DNA from: Bacteroidota bacterium
GTDB lineage: Bacteria > Bacteroidota > Bacteroidia > Bacteroidales > Lentimicrobiaceae
DNA: 64,000 nt
Assembly: GCA_023441805.1 (NCBI GenBank)
Contig: JAEZNO010000018.1
Location: forward strand, 1 to 64,000
Reading direction: 5' to 3'
Shown: positions 52,833 through 61,172 of the stretch, one piece after another
Layout of the letters: every line of letters begins with the position of its first letter
How positions within the stretch are numbered: position 1 is the first letter of the stretch
Translations under genes and position numbers: made by a program
The notes under the pieces: generated by a model
What the model was told of the DNA's origin: nothing
Databases searched by the model: none
Seen by the model: the letters and a program-made list of their open reading frames with translations, nothing else

Positions 52833-54122
52833 TTAATTTCCTATAGGAATTGAACTTATAAACTGCAATGAGTCCGGATCACTGTAATCATACTGATATA
52901 GGCCGTCTGCACCTATAAGCATTAACAATCCATTGACCGGGATTACATCGTATGTTTTAATATCGCCAAAATGTGCAATCTGATTTTGCAGAATTTCATC
53001 GGGAGCTGTTGCATCGTATACCTTCAAACCGGCATCACCATCACACACAAACAATGTCTTATTATCAATACCTAATCCATGAGGATTAAACATGGGATAC
53101 GACTTAATGAGGTAAGGATTTGCAGGTGATGATACATCAACAACCAAAAGTGAATTCTCACCATTGCAAATAGTTCCTGTCCTTAACGTCACGTATGCAT
53201 AATTTCCTTCTATAACGACAGGATCGCATGATTTAATATGTACAAATGTGGAAATATATGAAGGACTTGCAGGATTTGTAAGATCGTAAATCAGCATTCC
53301 TGTCTGGGTTCCCATATAAAGCTTATTCTCGTAAGGGAATAGTGTTTCGGCTAATCCATTTACAAACAATTCTTCGCCGGCGGTGATTCCGGGGATTGTG
53401 GTAATATTGAAGATCTTAAGTGATTGATTATGAAGTGCATACAGGTAATTGTCAGTGATGGCAAAACCTGCCATCGATCCTCCGATTCCAACACTACTCT
53501 GGTTAAATCGTACTTCACTACCCAGCAGTGTAGGAACTCCCAAATTATCATACTCAACCTTTCCAAAGCCTGCACGATTGTCCTTTTCAATCACTTCGGT
53601 AACCATTTTCGTTTCCCAACCTATTACTACACCTTTATTGAAATCGAGTCCGTAAACAGGATAAGTGTAATCTTCCATTGGAGGCAGTACGTTAGGGAAA
53701 GCATCCTCTAATCTGTCAATTTCAAACGGATTGGCCGGGTCACTGATATCAATGGCAACCAGGTCGATATAACTATCGGCATAAAGTATATTTCCTTTGA
53801 TGGCCATATCAATGTTGCCTGGAATATTGATGAAATTAATGATGACAGGAGCTGAAGGATTTGAATTATCAATTATATGTATCCCTTGTTCCTGCTCATT
53901 AATGAAGATAAAGTTATCTTTGAAGTAAATCTTACCGGGGTTAACTAACGACTGGGGAGCCTTCTTTACAACAGCACTCCTGAATTCGTTGAATCCCATT
54001 ACAACCGGCACATTGGCCATATAAGTGCGTTCCTCATAAGTCCTGTCCTCACAGGATGAAAGTAACCCTGAAGAAATCAAAATAAACAGAAATCCGGCAG
54101 TTGCTAAGAATATTCTTTTCAT
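52833..54122 (-). CDS. LVIVD-repeat lipoprotein, 429 aa
   Basis: The N-terminus is a lipoprotein signal (MKRIFLATAGFLFILISSG) with lipobox LSSC at about residues 21-24, so the protein is lipid-anchored. The rest is a beta-propeller-like chain of LVIVD repeats: GIHIIDNSNPSAPVIINF, LVAIDISDPANPFEIDRL, GMLIYDLTNPASPSYIS, LLVVDVSSPANPYLIKSY. These repeats occur in surface proteins of bacteria and archaea, often of unknown role. It is third in the ECF sigma operon, between the anti-sigma-like gene (18 nt upstream) and a barrel gene (12 nt downstream). A role as a surface or periplasmic sensor or adhesin controlled by that sigma factor is inference. Confidence 0.85.
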   Translation of the reverse strand: MKRIFLATAGFLFILISSGLLSSCEDRTYEERTYMANVPVVMGFNEFRSAVVKKAPQSLVNPGKIYFKDNFIFINEQEQGIHIIDNSNPSAPVIINFINIPGNIDMAIKGNILYADSYIDLVAIDISDPANPFEIDRLEDAFPNVLPPMEDYTYPVYGLDFNKGVVIGWETKMVTEVIEKDNRAGFGKVEYDNLGVPTLLGSEVRFNQSSVGIGGSMAGFAITDNYLYALHNQSLKIFNITTIPGITAGEELFVNGLAETLFPYENKLYMGTQTGMLIYDLTNPASPSYISTFVHIKSCDPVVIEGNYAYVTLRTGTICNGENSLLVVDVSSPANPYLIKSYPMFNPHGLGIDNKTLFVCDGDAGLKVYDATAPDEILQNQIAHFGDIKTYDVIPVNGLLMLIGADGLYQYDYSDPDSLQFISSIPIGN

Positions 54123-54140
54123 TGAGTAGTTATTTTATTG

Positions 54141-55505
54141 TTATTTCAAGTCAATTCGTAAACCTGCCTGAATAGATGGCCATGCAACTTTTTGACTCCT
54201 GATGTTGAATGGTTGGGTTTTGTTTAAATAAAATACCTGAACTCCTCCCTGCCCAAATAAGTAAATGTTACCTGTCAATTTGTACTGCGCTCCCAGGGCA
54301 GTTACTGTTGAAAACTGTACTCCGCGTATTATCTGTTCTTTACTCTCCGATTCGGTTATTTTATTGTCGTTATACGTATCTATATGCCATCTTCCAGCAA
54401 TTCCTTTTTCCAGAACAGCCCACTGAAGTGCATAAACTTTGAATTTTTCTCTGATCAGAAAACTATACCTTATACCGGCTGGTACTCCAAGATAGAACAT
54501 TTCATTCCGGTATTTGCGGTAAAAGGGATTTAAGTCATCGGTTTTTATTCTGAAAGCAAGCCGTGTATAAGTAATACCTGTTTCCAGACTTAAACGTTCG
54601 GTAAAGCTTTTTCCCACCATCAGTCCAATAGTTATGGGAGCGTCGTGGATGGTATTGTCAATCTCTTCGAAATACGAAGTTTGGTTAGCTAACTGAGCAG
54701 AAAAATCATCGTACGAATAGCTTTTCCCCCTGCTTTCAAGAGTCTCATCTCCCTCAGTAAGGTCACTTCCCGAAGTCATGCCATACCCAAGAGCCAAGTT
54801 CCATGAACCTTCAAAAGCCTCTTTTGGAACCTCAAATGGCATCAAAGAAGCAAAATCAAGAGGTTTAAAAATATACTGATGCCGTATAGGGCTTTTAATT
54901 ACTGGATATTCTCCTGTTAGAATGGGCATTGCAGAAATCGCTAATCTATCATCACTGTAAGTCTCATCAGTAGTAATCTCAACTTCATTCTGTTGAGCTA
55001 TCTGAGTATTGTTCAGAATCTTATAGCTTTTCACGGTGCTTTTAGTACTCCTGGTCCCGGAATTTGCCTTCTTTAATTCAGTATCAGTTTTTGCTTTAGG
55101 ATTAAGTTCCTTTCCACGCGAAACTACTGTACCTTTTTCAGTGCTTCCTTTCTTAGTTTCCTCAGTAGGAGTCAGTTTTATGGCTGTCTTTCTGGAATCA
55201 TTTTTTACTGATTTAGTGGTATCAGAAACAGTTACGGTTTTTGCGTTTTTATAAGTATCCGATTTTGATTGGGTAAATTGTTTAACAGGGTTGGTATTAG
55301 GCTGATCGTTGAGGTATAATATACCTGTTGAAAGTAAAAGCAGGAGTGTAGCAGCAATTGAACCATATCTGAACAGCAATATTTTACGGTGACGGCGTTT
55401 TATACCGCTTTCAATCCGTTCCCATAATCCGGTGGGAGGTTCCTGCTCAAAGTTCCGGAGAGATTCACCGGCTGATTTATCGAATATATCCTTATTTTCT
55501 GGCAT
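54141..55505 (-). CDS. Anti-sigma-like protein with membrane helix and C-terminal barrel-like domain, 454 aa
   Basis: The N-terminal 40 residues are soluble and acidic/basic (DKSAGESLRNFEQEPPTGLW), followed by a membrane helix at about 48-64 (YGSIAATLLLLLSTGIL). A long low-complexity Lys/Thr/Ser linker covers about 70-155, and the C-terminal half (about 205-454) has outer-membrane-barrel-like strands (FTERLSLETGITYTRLAFRI, YLFGQGGVQVFYL). The overlap of 14 nt with the ECF sigma gene upstream makes an anti-sigma role for the N-terminal part likely. Bacteroidota carry many proteins of this shape (soluble tail, one helix, linker, barrel-like domain) beside ECF sigma genes. How one protein could serve both membranes is unclear. 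Confidence 0.8.
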   Translation of the reverse strand: MPENKDIFDKSAGESLRNFEQEPPTGLWERIESGIKRRHRKILLFRYGSIAATLLLLLSTGILYLNDQPNTNPVKQFTQSKSDTYKNAKTVTVSDTTKSVKNDSRKTAIKLTPTEETKKGSTEKGTVVSRGKELNPKAKTDTELKKANSGTRSTKSTVKSYKILNNTQIAQQNEVEITTDETYSDDRLAISAMPILTGEYPVIKSPIRHQYIFKPLDFASLMPFEVPKEAFEGSWNLALGYGMTSGSDLTEGDETLESRGKSYSYDDFSAQLANQTSYFEEIDNTIHDAPITIGLMVGKSFTERLSLETGITYTRLAFRIKTDDLNPFYRKYRNEMFYLGVPAGIRYSFLIREKFKVYALQWAVLEKGIAGRWHIDTYNDNKITESESKEQIIRGVQFSTVTALGAQYKLTGNIYLFGQGGVQVFYLNKTQPFNIRSQKVAWPSIQAGLRIDLK

Positions 55506-56121
55506 TGCTAACTTTTTTTGTCTCTGTGAGCTTTCTTTTTAACCAGGATCTTGCGCGTGCATACTGCGATTTGGAAGTTCCTTCACTTATGCCAAGCATA
55601 CCTCCAATTTCCTTATGCGTGTATTGATCTACAGCGTATAAGTTGAATACAGTACGAAACCCCTGAGGCATTTCGCTGAGTACTCTGGTGAGTGTCTCTG
55701 TTGAGATATGCATCACATCTGGATCATCCTGATCATTTGCATCTGATTCCGGCTCAGTAGTGTCATTAATCAGCAAATTGCTTTGTGATAATTCGACGCT
55801 ATTCTTGAAGACATCTTTTTTACGAAGAATCTCAAGAGTAGTATTTACCATAATCCTACGCATCCAGCCTTCCAAAGAACCTTGTGATCTGAAGCTTTTA
55901 AGCTTCATAAAAATCCTAATAAATCCCTCCTGCAAAAAATCCTCCGCCATTGCCTGATCCGGTGCATATCGCAGACAGACCCCGTACATTTTGCGGGAGT
56001 ATCTGTCGTAGAGTTGCTTCTGAGCCCGAGTGTTACCTGAAAGGCACTCTTTTAACAGATTGTCTTCATCTATCCACCCGGAAGCCTGCATTTTCGAACC
56101 GATTTTAAGATGCATTAACAC
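55492..56121 (-). CDS. ECF-type RNA polymerase sigma factor, 209 aa
   Basis: It has the two-domain sigma-70 layout of ECF factors: region 2 at about 38-105 (YDRYSRKMYGVCLRYAPD, AEDFLQEGFIRIFMKLKSF, LEGWMRRIMVNTTLEILRK) and region 4 at about 145-200 (LSEMPQGFRTVFNLYAVDQY, HKEIGGMLGISEGTSKSQ). It would redirect RNA polymerase to a small set of promoters. The start could be the ATG at 56121, 56115 or 56091; M11 (56091) gives the commonest length. A -7 box for its own transcription is proposed at 56216-56223. It heads a four-gene operon with an anti-sigma-like protein, an LVIVD lipoprotein and a barrel protein. Confidence 0.92.
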   Translation of the reverse strand: MLMHLKIGSKMQASGWIDEDNLLKECLSGNTRAQKQLYDRYSRKMYGVCLRYAPDQAMAEDFLQEGFIRIFMKLKSFRSQGSLEGWMRRIMVNTTLEILRKKDVFKNSVELSQSNLLINDTTEPESDANDQDDPDVMHISTETLTRVLSEMPQGFRTVFNLYAVDQYTHKEIGGMLGISEGTSKSQYARARSWLKRKLTETKKVSNARK

Positions 56122-56215
56122 TCAAATAGTTGCATGACATAAATGTACATCATTTAAACTTTGTATTGGAATTTTTGATTGTTACAACCGTTGCAAACAC
56201 CCCCTAAATGTTAAA

Positions 56216-56223
56216 CAAAGTTA
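56216..56223 (-). promoter_or_regulatory. -7 box of the ECF sigma operon
   Basis: CAAAGTTA on the plus strand is TAACTTTG on the minus strand, matching TAnnTTTG. A TTG (plus CAA 56237-56239) lies 13 nt upstream. The predicted leader is about 90-120 nt. Confidence 0.4.
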
Positions 56224-56305
56224 CTCATGCATCAGACAAAAGTAAAGATACTCCTGATTTAGGGCAAAAGTATTGATTTTGTGTTACCATCTAACTAGTC
56301 CAGGC

Positions 56306-56391
56306 TATATCTTAACAATGTCCAGGCGTTATCTAAGCGTTTATAGAAACGCTTAGGAAACGCTTAGATAACGCTTAGATAACGCTTAGAT
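56306..56391. repeat. 11-bp iterons with a hairpin between divergent operons
   Basis: AACGCTTAG occurs at 56348-56356, 56359-56367, 56370-56378 and 56381-56389, with an exact 11-bp spacing. The complement CTAAGCGTTT at 56333-56342 pairs with the first copy to give a 10-bp stem. Upstream, GTCCAGGC-N2-TATCTWA occurs twice (about 56299-56316 and 56320-56336). Regular spacing near one helical turn suggests cooperative protein binding. The rest of 56122-56577 has no gene. Confidence 0.6.
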
Positions 56392-56537
56392 GTATGAGAA
56401 TGTAGTTATTGAATTTTGAAGTATTTTTTTATAAAGACCATCATTGGGTGTAAACCCAAAACAATAAACTCTAAACTATCGAATCAATCGCAAAAATCGA
56501 AACATCTCAATAATCGAAACTGTTTATCGGGATTCCT

Positions 56538-56545
56538 TATCTTTG
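56538..56545 (+). promoter_or_regulatory. -7 box of the acyl-carrier operon
   Basis: TATCTTTG matches TAnnTTTG and would start transcription near 56552, 26 nt before the first ATG. No TTG is found at the standard distance, so an activator may be needed. Confidence 0.5.
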
Positions 56546-56577
56546 CTTTAGAAAGAATTTGAAAGAACCTGATTTTT

Positions 56578-56880
56578 ATGACCAAGGAAGAACTCCTATC
56601 ACTGGTAATCTCTGTAACCAAACGCGTTGTAGCCGATAACAATATCGCCGATCCGGATAAAATTGATGTTAACACCCATCTTTACGGGCGAAGTGGTATA
56701 CTTGACAGCCTTGGCCTGGTGCAACTGATTGCAGACCTTGAGGATGAGATATTAAATCAAGCCGGCAAGATCATTACCATTGCCGATGAAAGGGCTATGA
56801 GTATGAAATTCTCTCCCTTCAGGAATGTTACAGCCATGGCTAACTATATTAACGTGCTGCTGGATGAACAGGACAAGTGA
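56578..56880 (+). CDS. Acyl carrier protein-like protein, 100 aa
   Basis: This is a four-helix carrier domain with the phosphopantetheine attachment serine at S44 in RSGILDSLGLVQLI (the DSL motif). Helix 1 (residues 3-19) and the acidic helix 2 fit the family. It is somewhat longer than fatty-acid AcpP (about 78) because of a loop at 66-84 (QAGKIITIADERAMSMKFS). It would carry an acyl chain as a thioester for the enzymes encoded downstream. It is the first gene of a five-gene operon: the SDR gene follows after 10 nt and the AMP-forming ligase, which could load it, after that. It is a dedicated carrier rather than the housekeeping AcpP. Confidence 0.85.
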   Translation: MTKEELLSLVISVTKRVVADNNIADPDKIDVNTHLYGRSGILDSLGLVQLIADLEDEILNQAGKIITIADERAMSMKFSPFRNVTAMANYINVLLDEQDK

Positions 56881-56890
56881 CAGTGATTCC

Positions 56891-57586
56891 ATGCCTGTAA
56901 TGATCATCACAGGCACAAGTCGCGGGATAGGGTTTGAACTCGCAAAGCACTATCTGGATGCCGGCTATACCGTTGCCGGATGCAGCAGAAGCAGGAAAGC
57001 CATTGACCATCCTTCATATTACCATGAGGAGCTGGACATTACGGACGAAAAGGCACTAATAAGGTTTGTGAAGGATGTTTACAAGCTATACGGGCGTATT
57101 GATGTTTTAATCAACAATGCTGGGGTTGCCTCGATGAACCACCTGATGCTTACGCCCCTGAACGCCGTGGAAAGAATATATAAAAGCAATGTTTTTGCCC
57201 CTTTTGTGCTGATCAGGGAGGTCGCCAAGGTGATGAGCAAGGCAAAACAGGGCAGGATAGTGAACATCAGCTCGGTTGCCTCAGCGCTTGATCTTGAGGG
57301 TGAAGCCGCCTATGCCTCATCAAAAGCAGCTTTGGAGTCGCTTACGCGGATAGCAGCTAAAGAGCTGGCTCCATTCAATATCACGATAAACGCCCTTGGC
57401 CCTACCCCTTTTGACACTGCACTGACCAGAACGGTGGGTTCGGACAAAATCGATAACCTGATACAGCGGCAGGCGATTAAACGAAAGGCGCAATTCAGCG
57501 ATATTACCAACGTTATTGATTTTTTCATCCGCCCCGGCAGCTCGTTTGTTACAGGACAGGTGATTTACCTTGGAGGCGTTAACTGA
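56891..57586 (+). CDS. Short-chain dehydrogenase/reductase, probable 3-oxoacyl-ACP reductase type, 231 aa
   Basis: This is a classical SDR: the cofactor motif TGTSRGIG covers 7-14 (the Arg after Ser suggests NADPH), NNAG covers 75-78, and the catalytic Ser127/128, Tyr141 and Lys145 lie in NISS and YASSK. The C-terminal GQVIYLGGVN resembles FabG. The frame is open upstream to 56825, inside the acyl-carrier gene, but the ATG at 56891 gives the correct Rossmann start (MPVMIITG). Adjacency to an acyl carrier protein suggests reduction of a carrier-bound 3-oxoacyl chain, though reduction of a sugar cannot be excluded. The ligase gene starts 2 nt after its stop. Confidence 0.88.
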   Translation: MPVMIITGTSRGIGFELAKHYLDAGYTVAGCSRSRKAIDHPSYYHEELDITDEKALIRFVKDVYKLYGRIDVLINNAGVASMNHLMLTPLNAVERIYKSNVFAPFVLIREVAKVMSKAKQGRIVNISSVASALDLEGEAAYASSKAALESLTRIAAKELAPFNITINALGPTPFDTALTRTVGSDKIDNLIQRQAIKRKAQFSDITNVIDFFIRPGSSFVTGQVIYLGGVN

Positions 57587-57587
57587 A

Positions 57588-58934
57588 ATGATGCAGCAGA
57601 TAACTAAAAAGCTAAGTCTTTATGGAGATAGAACGGCCATTGTGGACATGGATACCGGTTACACATATGCCGACTTGGTAAAGAATATAAGCTTAAAATT
57701 CGAAGAAATTAAGGGTGCGATATCTCAGGGAGAGACAGTGATTCTCCGTTCAGGATATAATTTTGAGAGCATATCCCTGCTTTTTGCGTTGGCACTGAAC
57801 CGGAATATCATTGTGCCGGTTACCGATATTCCTGACAAGGAAGTTGATTTGAGAAGAGATATTTCAGCGGCTTCCAGGGAAATATCAATAACTAACGGAG
57901 AGTTGACAATCACTCACTTACGGTCTGCAACAGATAAAAACAACCTGATTGAAAGGCTTCGCGAGGCAGGTCATCCGGGCATCATTCTTTTCAGTAGCGG
58001 AATCACCGGTGAGCCGAAAGGAATGGTTCACGATCTGCAGCATCTTCTTGATTCCTATTTAACGAAAAAGAGCAAAAGCCTGTCGTTTTTGGCCTTACTT
58101 CTGTTTGACCACATTGGCGGGTTGAACACGTTGTTTACAGCACTTTTTTCAGGTGCTAAGCTGGTAATATCGCCCTCAAGGGATCCTGAGATGATTTGCC
58201 GGCAATGCGAAAAGCACAAGGTGAATATATTGCCTGCTTCGCCCACCTTGCTGAACCTTATATTGATTAGCAGCTCGTACCGGCATTACGACATGAGCAG
58301 CGTAAAGATCATCACATACGGAACCGAACCTATGCCCGAAGGACTACTGCTCAAACTTAATGAAGCATTGCCCGGCACCCGCTTTATGCAGACCTACGGA
58401 ACGAGCGAGACGGGGATTTCGAAGATGTCGAGTAAGTCATCTACGAGCTTGCGGGTCAGGTTTGATGATCCCGATACGGAATACAAGATTGTTAATGGTG
58501 AGCTCTGGATAAAAAGCACCACCACCATAATAGGTTATTTAAATTCACCCATGGACAGGTTTACGGAAGACGGGTGGTTTAAAACAGGCGACCTGGTTGA
58601 TATAGATGAAGAGGGATACCTCTATTTTACGGGAAGGAACAATGAAATAATCAATGTTGGCGGGCTTAAAGTGCTGCCACAGGAAGTGGAATCGGTTCTG
58701 ATGAGGATCCCTGTGGTTGACAATTGTGTAGTTTATGCCGAAAAAAGTCCGATAACCGGTAACATTGTTGCTGCCGACATACAATTGCAAAAAGGGACAG
58801 TAGAAAATGAAGCCAGGCAGGAGATCAGGACTTATTGTCGTGAAAACCTTGATAGATTTAAGATTCCGGTAAAGATATATTTTGTGGAAGCTGTGGAATT
58901 CAACGACCGGTTCAAGAAAATCAGGAAATCATGA
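57588..58934 (+). CDS. AMP-forming acyl-CoA/acyl-ACP ligase, 448 aa
   Basis: This is an adenylate-forming enzyme: FSSGITGEPKG (about 134-144) is the P-loop, TYGTSETGIS (about 267-276) the A5-like motif, KTGDLVDIDEEGYLYFTGR (about 325-343) carries the ribose-binding Asp, and NEIINVGGLKVLPQEVE is the hinge. The final catalytic Lys would be in FNDRFKKIRKS, where the usual G-K is replaced by F-K-K. A TTG at 57570 inside the SDR gene extends the frame, but the ATG at 57588 follows the SDR stop directly and is preferred. It could load an acyl group onto the carrier protein at 56578 (fatty acyl-AMP ligase-like role). Its stop overlaps the next gene by 4 nt. Confidence 0.88.
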   Translation: MMQQITKKLSLYGDRTAIVDMDTGYTYADLVKNISLKFEEIKGAISQGETVILRSGYNFESISLLFALALNRNIIVPVTDIPDKEVDLRRDISAASREISITNGELTITHLRSATDKNNLIERLREAGHPGIILFSSGITGEPKGMVHDLQHLLDSYLTKKSKSLSFLALLLFDHIGGLNTLFTALFSGAKLVISPSRDPEMICRQCEKHKVNILPASPTLLNLILISSSYRHYDMSSVKIITYGTEPMPEGLLLKLNEALPGTRFMQTYGTSETGISKMSSKSSTSLRVRFDDPDTEYKIVNGELWIKSTTTIIGYLNSPMDRFTEDGWFKTGDLVDIDEEGYLYFTGRNNEIINVGGLKVLPQEVESVLMRIPVVDNCVVYAEKSPITGNIVAADIQLQKGTVENEARQEIRTYCRENLDRFKIPVKIYFVEAVEFNDRFKKIRKS

Positions 58935-59986
58935 AGAAATATCCGAAACTATTGCTGTTTCTGACTTTTGACCACGAATTGCCATTGGGTGGTGTGAAGA
59001 CCTCATGGGATGATGCCCTTTTCACTCCTACAAGGGAGTTGTTTGATGTGGCATCTGAACTGCATGTACCTGTAACCCTTTTCACTGATGTTTTATGTGC
59101 TATAAGGTTCAGGGAGTGGGACGCTGAAGGATTCTATGAACCCTATACAGAGCAGGTAGAACAAGCTGTTACCAAAGGGCATGATGTGCAGCTGCATCTT
59201 CATCCTCATTGGCTAACCAGTGGTTTTGAAGGAAAAAGATTCCTTCCTTCAGATAATTATAGTTTGAGTGACTTCGCAAACAATACTTCAGGTAACGATA
59301 TTGATTTAATAATAAGAAAAGGTGTAAGTTTCTTAAATGAGACCATTAGACCCACGTGCCCTGAATACCGCTGTAATGCCTTTAGGGCAGGTGGTTATAA
59401 TCTTGGTGACCGGCAGTCAAGACCTCTCATTTTGAAAAGTCTTTATGATAATGGAATCCGTTATGATTCATCCATTGCAAAGGGATATTATTTCAGTTCC
59501 GGGATATCAGTAGTAGATTACAATGGAATGCCTGCTCAAGCAAACTGGCATCTCCCGGCTGACGGGGATTTTTCAAAAGATTCAGGTTCAGGAATATTAG
59601 AGATACCGATTGCCAGCATACCAAAATCACTTTTTGAAGTACCTACACTCTTCAAGATGAAAAAGTATGCGTATCGTGCACCATTAGGCAGAGGGTACCA
59701 GATACATGAAGGCAGACCCGGAAGCTTCAGGAATAAGTTGCGGTCTTTTATGTCGACAAGAATGCTTGGGTTTGACAACTACACTTACGAGCCTGAATAC
59801 CTGATAAAGATACTTGACTATAATGTTAAGAAATACAGGAATGAGGAGACCGTTATGCTCAGCATTGTAGGGCACCCGAAGACAATGGGGTCATATGCAT
59901 GGGATATGATGCGTTATTTTGTTAAAACGGTTCGCAGTAAGTACCCGGAGGCTGAATTCACTACTTTTACACAAATTGATAAATGA
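58931..59986 (+). CDS. NodB-like polysaccharide/amide deacetylase-family protein, 351 aa
   Basis: This has the carbohydrate esterase 4 fold: first motif LFLTFDHELPLGG (about 9-21) with the metal-binding Asp-His pair region, second motif HDVQLHLHPHW (about 84-94) with two His ligands, and FRAGGYN (about 144-150) like the RxPxG/Y motif 3. A second histidine motif VGHPKTMG is near 317-324. In place of the usual TFDD there is TFDH. Length exceeds a bare NodB domain (about 200). No signal peptide is seen, so it probably acts in the cytoplasm on a precursor such as an amino sugar. It overlaps the ligase gene by 4 nt and precedes the AAC(3)-like gene by 7 nt. Confidence 0.8.
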   Translation: MKKYPKLLLFLTFDHELPLGGVKTSWDDALFTPTRELFDVASELHVPVTLFTDVLCAIRFREWDAEGFYEPYTEQVEQAVTKGHDVQLHLHPHWLTSGFEGKRFLPSDNYSLSDFANNTSGNDIDLIIRKGVSFLNETIRPTCPEYRCNAFRAGGYNLGDRQSRPLILKSLYDNGIRYDSSIAKGYYFSSGISVVDYNGMPAQANWHLPADGDFSKDSGSGILEIPIASIPKSLFEVPTLFKMKKYAYRAPLGRGYQIHEGRPGSFRNKLRSFMSTRMLGFDNYTYEPEYLIKILDYNVKKYRNEETVMLSIVGHPKTMGSYAWDMMRYFVKTVRSKYPEAEFTTFTQIDK

Positions 59987-59993
59987 TTTGGGA

Positions 59994-60860
59994 ATGCTAG
60001 TAGGGAAGATAGTGCTTAAGTTTCTGCCCTTCAGTTTTTATCATAAACTGCGGTCGTTATACCGGAATGCGAACAAGTTGTTGCATAAACCTCTTGAAGA
60101 AGCTGAATTTATGAGGTTTCTAAATGAACGGATGCAGATAAAGGTTGGCGATGTTGTTTTTGTCCATAGTTCAATTGACAAGCTCAATATTACCTTCACT
60201 CCGCATAAATTGCTTGAGATATTGTTACAGGCGGTTGGTCCGGAAGGCACCTTGCTCTTTCCGACATGGCATTTCAATTACAGAGCAGAAGATTATTTAA
60301 AGAAGGACCTTGTTTTTGATGTCAGGCGCTCACCTTCCGTTCTCGGAATGCTTAGTGAAGTGGCGAGGCGACATCCTGCTGCAAAGAGAAGTCTTCATCC
60401 GACAAGCTCCATTGCAGCCATCGGCCCGAAAGCTGATTACCTGCTCTCTTCGCATCACCTTTCTGAATATCCTTGCGGAGAATCGAGTCCATTTTTTAAA
60501 ATGATGGAATTTAATGCGAAGATTATCGGACTAGGCACAAAGACTGAATTCCTTTCATTTGTCCACTGTCCGGAGGATGTGATGAAATCTGCATTTCCTT
60601 ATCCTGTAAGGAATCCCGAAGTCAGTAAGTCAAAAGTCAGAGATTATAACGGCAACATTATAGAAGTTGAAACCCTCTCGGCCAATAAAGCCATTGGCAA
60701 AAGAGACATCCCGGGATATGTTAAATTACAAATACCTAAAGCTATTGCAGAAGATTTCAGATACATGGGAAATGACTTTTTCAGGGTAAATGCGAAGGAG
60801 TTGTTTGAGAAAATTACTGATTTGGCGATGGAGGGGATTACGATTTACGGAAAATTCTGA
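59994..60860 (+). CDS. AAC(3)-family N-acetyltransferase-like protein, 288 aa
   Basis: The family signature is clear: HSSIDKL (about 56-62), RSLHPTSSIAAIGPKADYL (about 137-155), GESSPFFKM (about 166-174) and IGLGTKTEFLSFVHCPED (about 182-199), with the conserved His-x3-Glu. Members acetylate amino groups, often on saccharides with acetyl-CoA. Antibiotic-modifying AAC(3) enzymes are only one branch. The usual HPTHSV motif reads HPTSSI here. In this context, after a deacetylase and in an acyl-carrier operon, it probably acts on an amino-sugar intermediate; I do not infer resistance. The ATG at 59994 follows the deacetylase stop by 7 nt. The frame is open upstream, but no ATG lies between. Confidence 0.82.
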   Translation: MLVGKIVLKFLPFSFYHKLRSLYRNANKLLHKPLEEAEFMRFLNERMQIKVGDVVFVHSSIDKLNITFTPHKLLEILLQAVGPEGTLLFPTWHFNYRAEDYLKKDLVFDVRRSPSVLGMLSEVARRHPAAKRSLHPTSSIAAIGPKADYLLSSHHLSEYPCGESSPFFKMMEFNAKIIGLGTKTEFLSFVHCPEDVMKSAFPYPVRNPEVSKSKVRDYNGNIIEVETLSANKAIGKRDIPGYVKLQIPKAIAEDFRYMGNDFFRVNAKELFEKITDLAMEGITIYGKF

Positions 60861-61172
60861 ACAATTATACCTTCTCGTCAATCTGATGTTTGAAGAAGAC
60901 CTGCAAAGACCTCATAGGTAGCCTGTTTCATGTAAGGTATTTTAAGTGTTGTTAGTAACTTATTCTTTTCATTACCTATACATGTAAAAACATAAATACG
61001 TATATTTGACTAATTATCTTTGGCAGTTAAAGCACAGGCAAACATTGTATGGTGTTTTATCGATAGGGGTCTGTTGAGGTTAAAAAGTTAAACAAAACCG
61101 GTAAATACTTGTTAATGAACAGTTATTTTAGAAAAGTAACTGCCGGATTATGTGTAATATACGCTTAAATTT
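60861..61172 (+). promoter_or_regulatory. Intergenic region with two -7 boxes before the carboxylase genes
   Basis: TATATTTG (61001-61008) and TATCTTTG (61015-61022) both match TAnnTTTG; no TTG is found at the standard spacing for either. The leader would be 145-165 nt. No terminator for the preceding operon is obvious. Confidence 0.45.

Noticed and set aside
59994..60860. Aminoglycoside resistance gene
   Set aside because: The family match is real, but the operon context (carrier protein, ligase, deacetylase) and the altered HPTSSI motif argue for a saccharide substrate.
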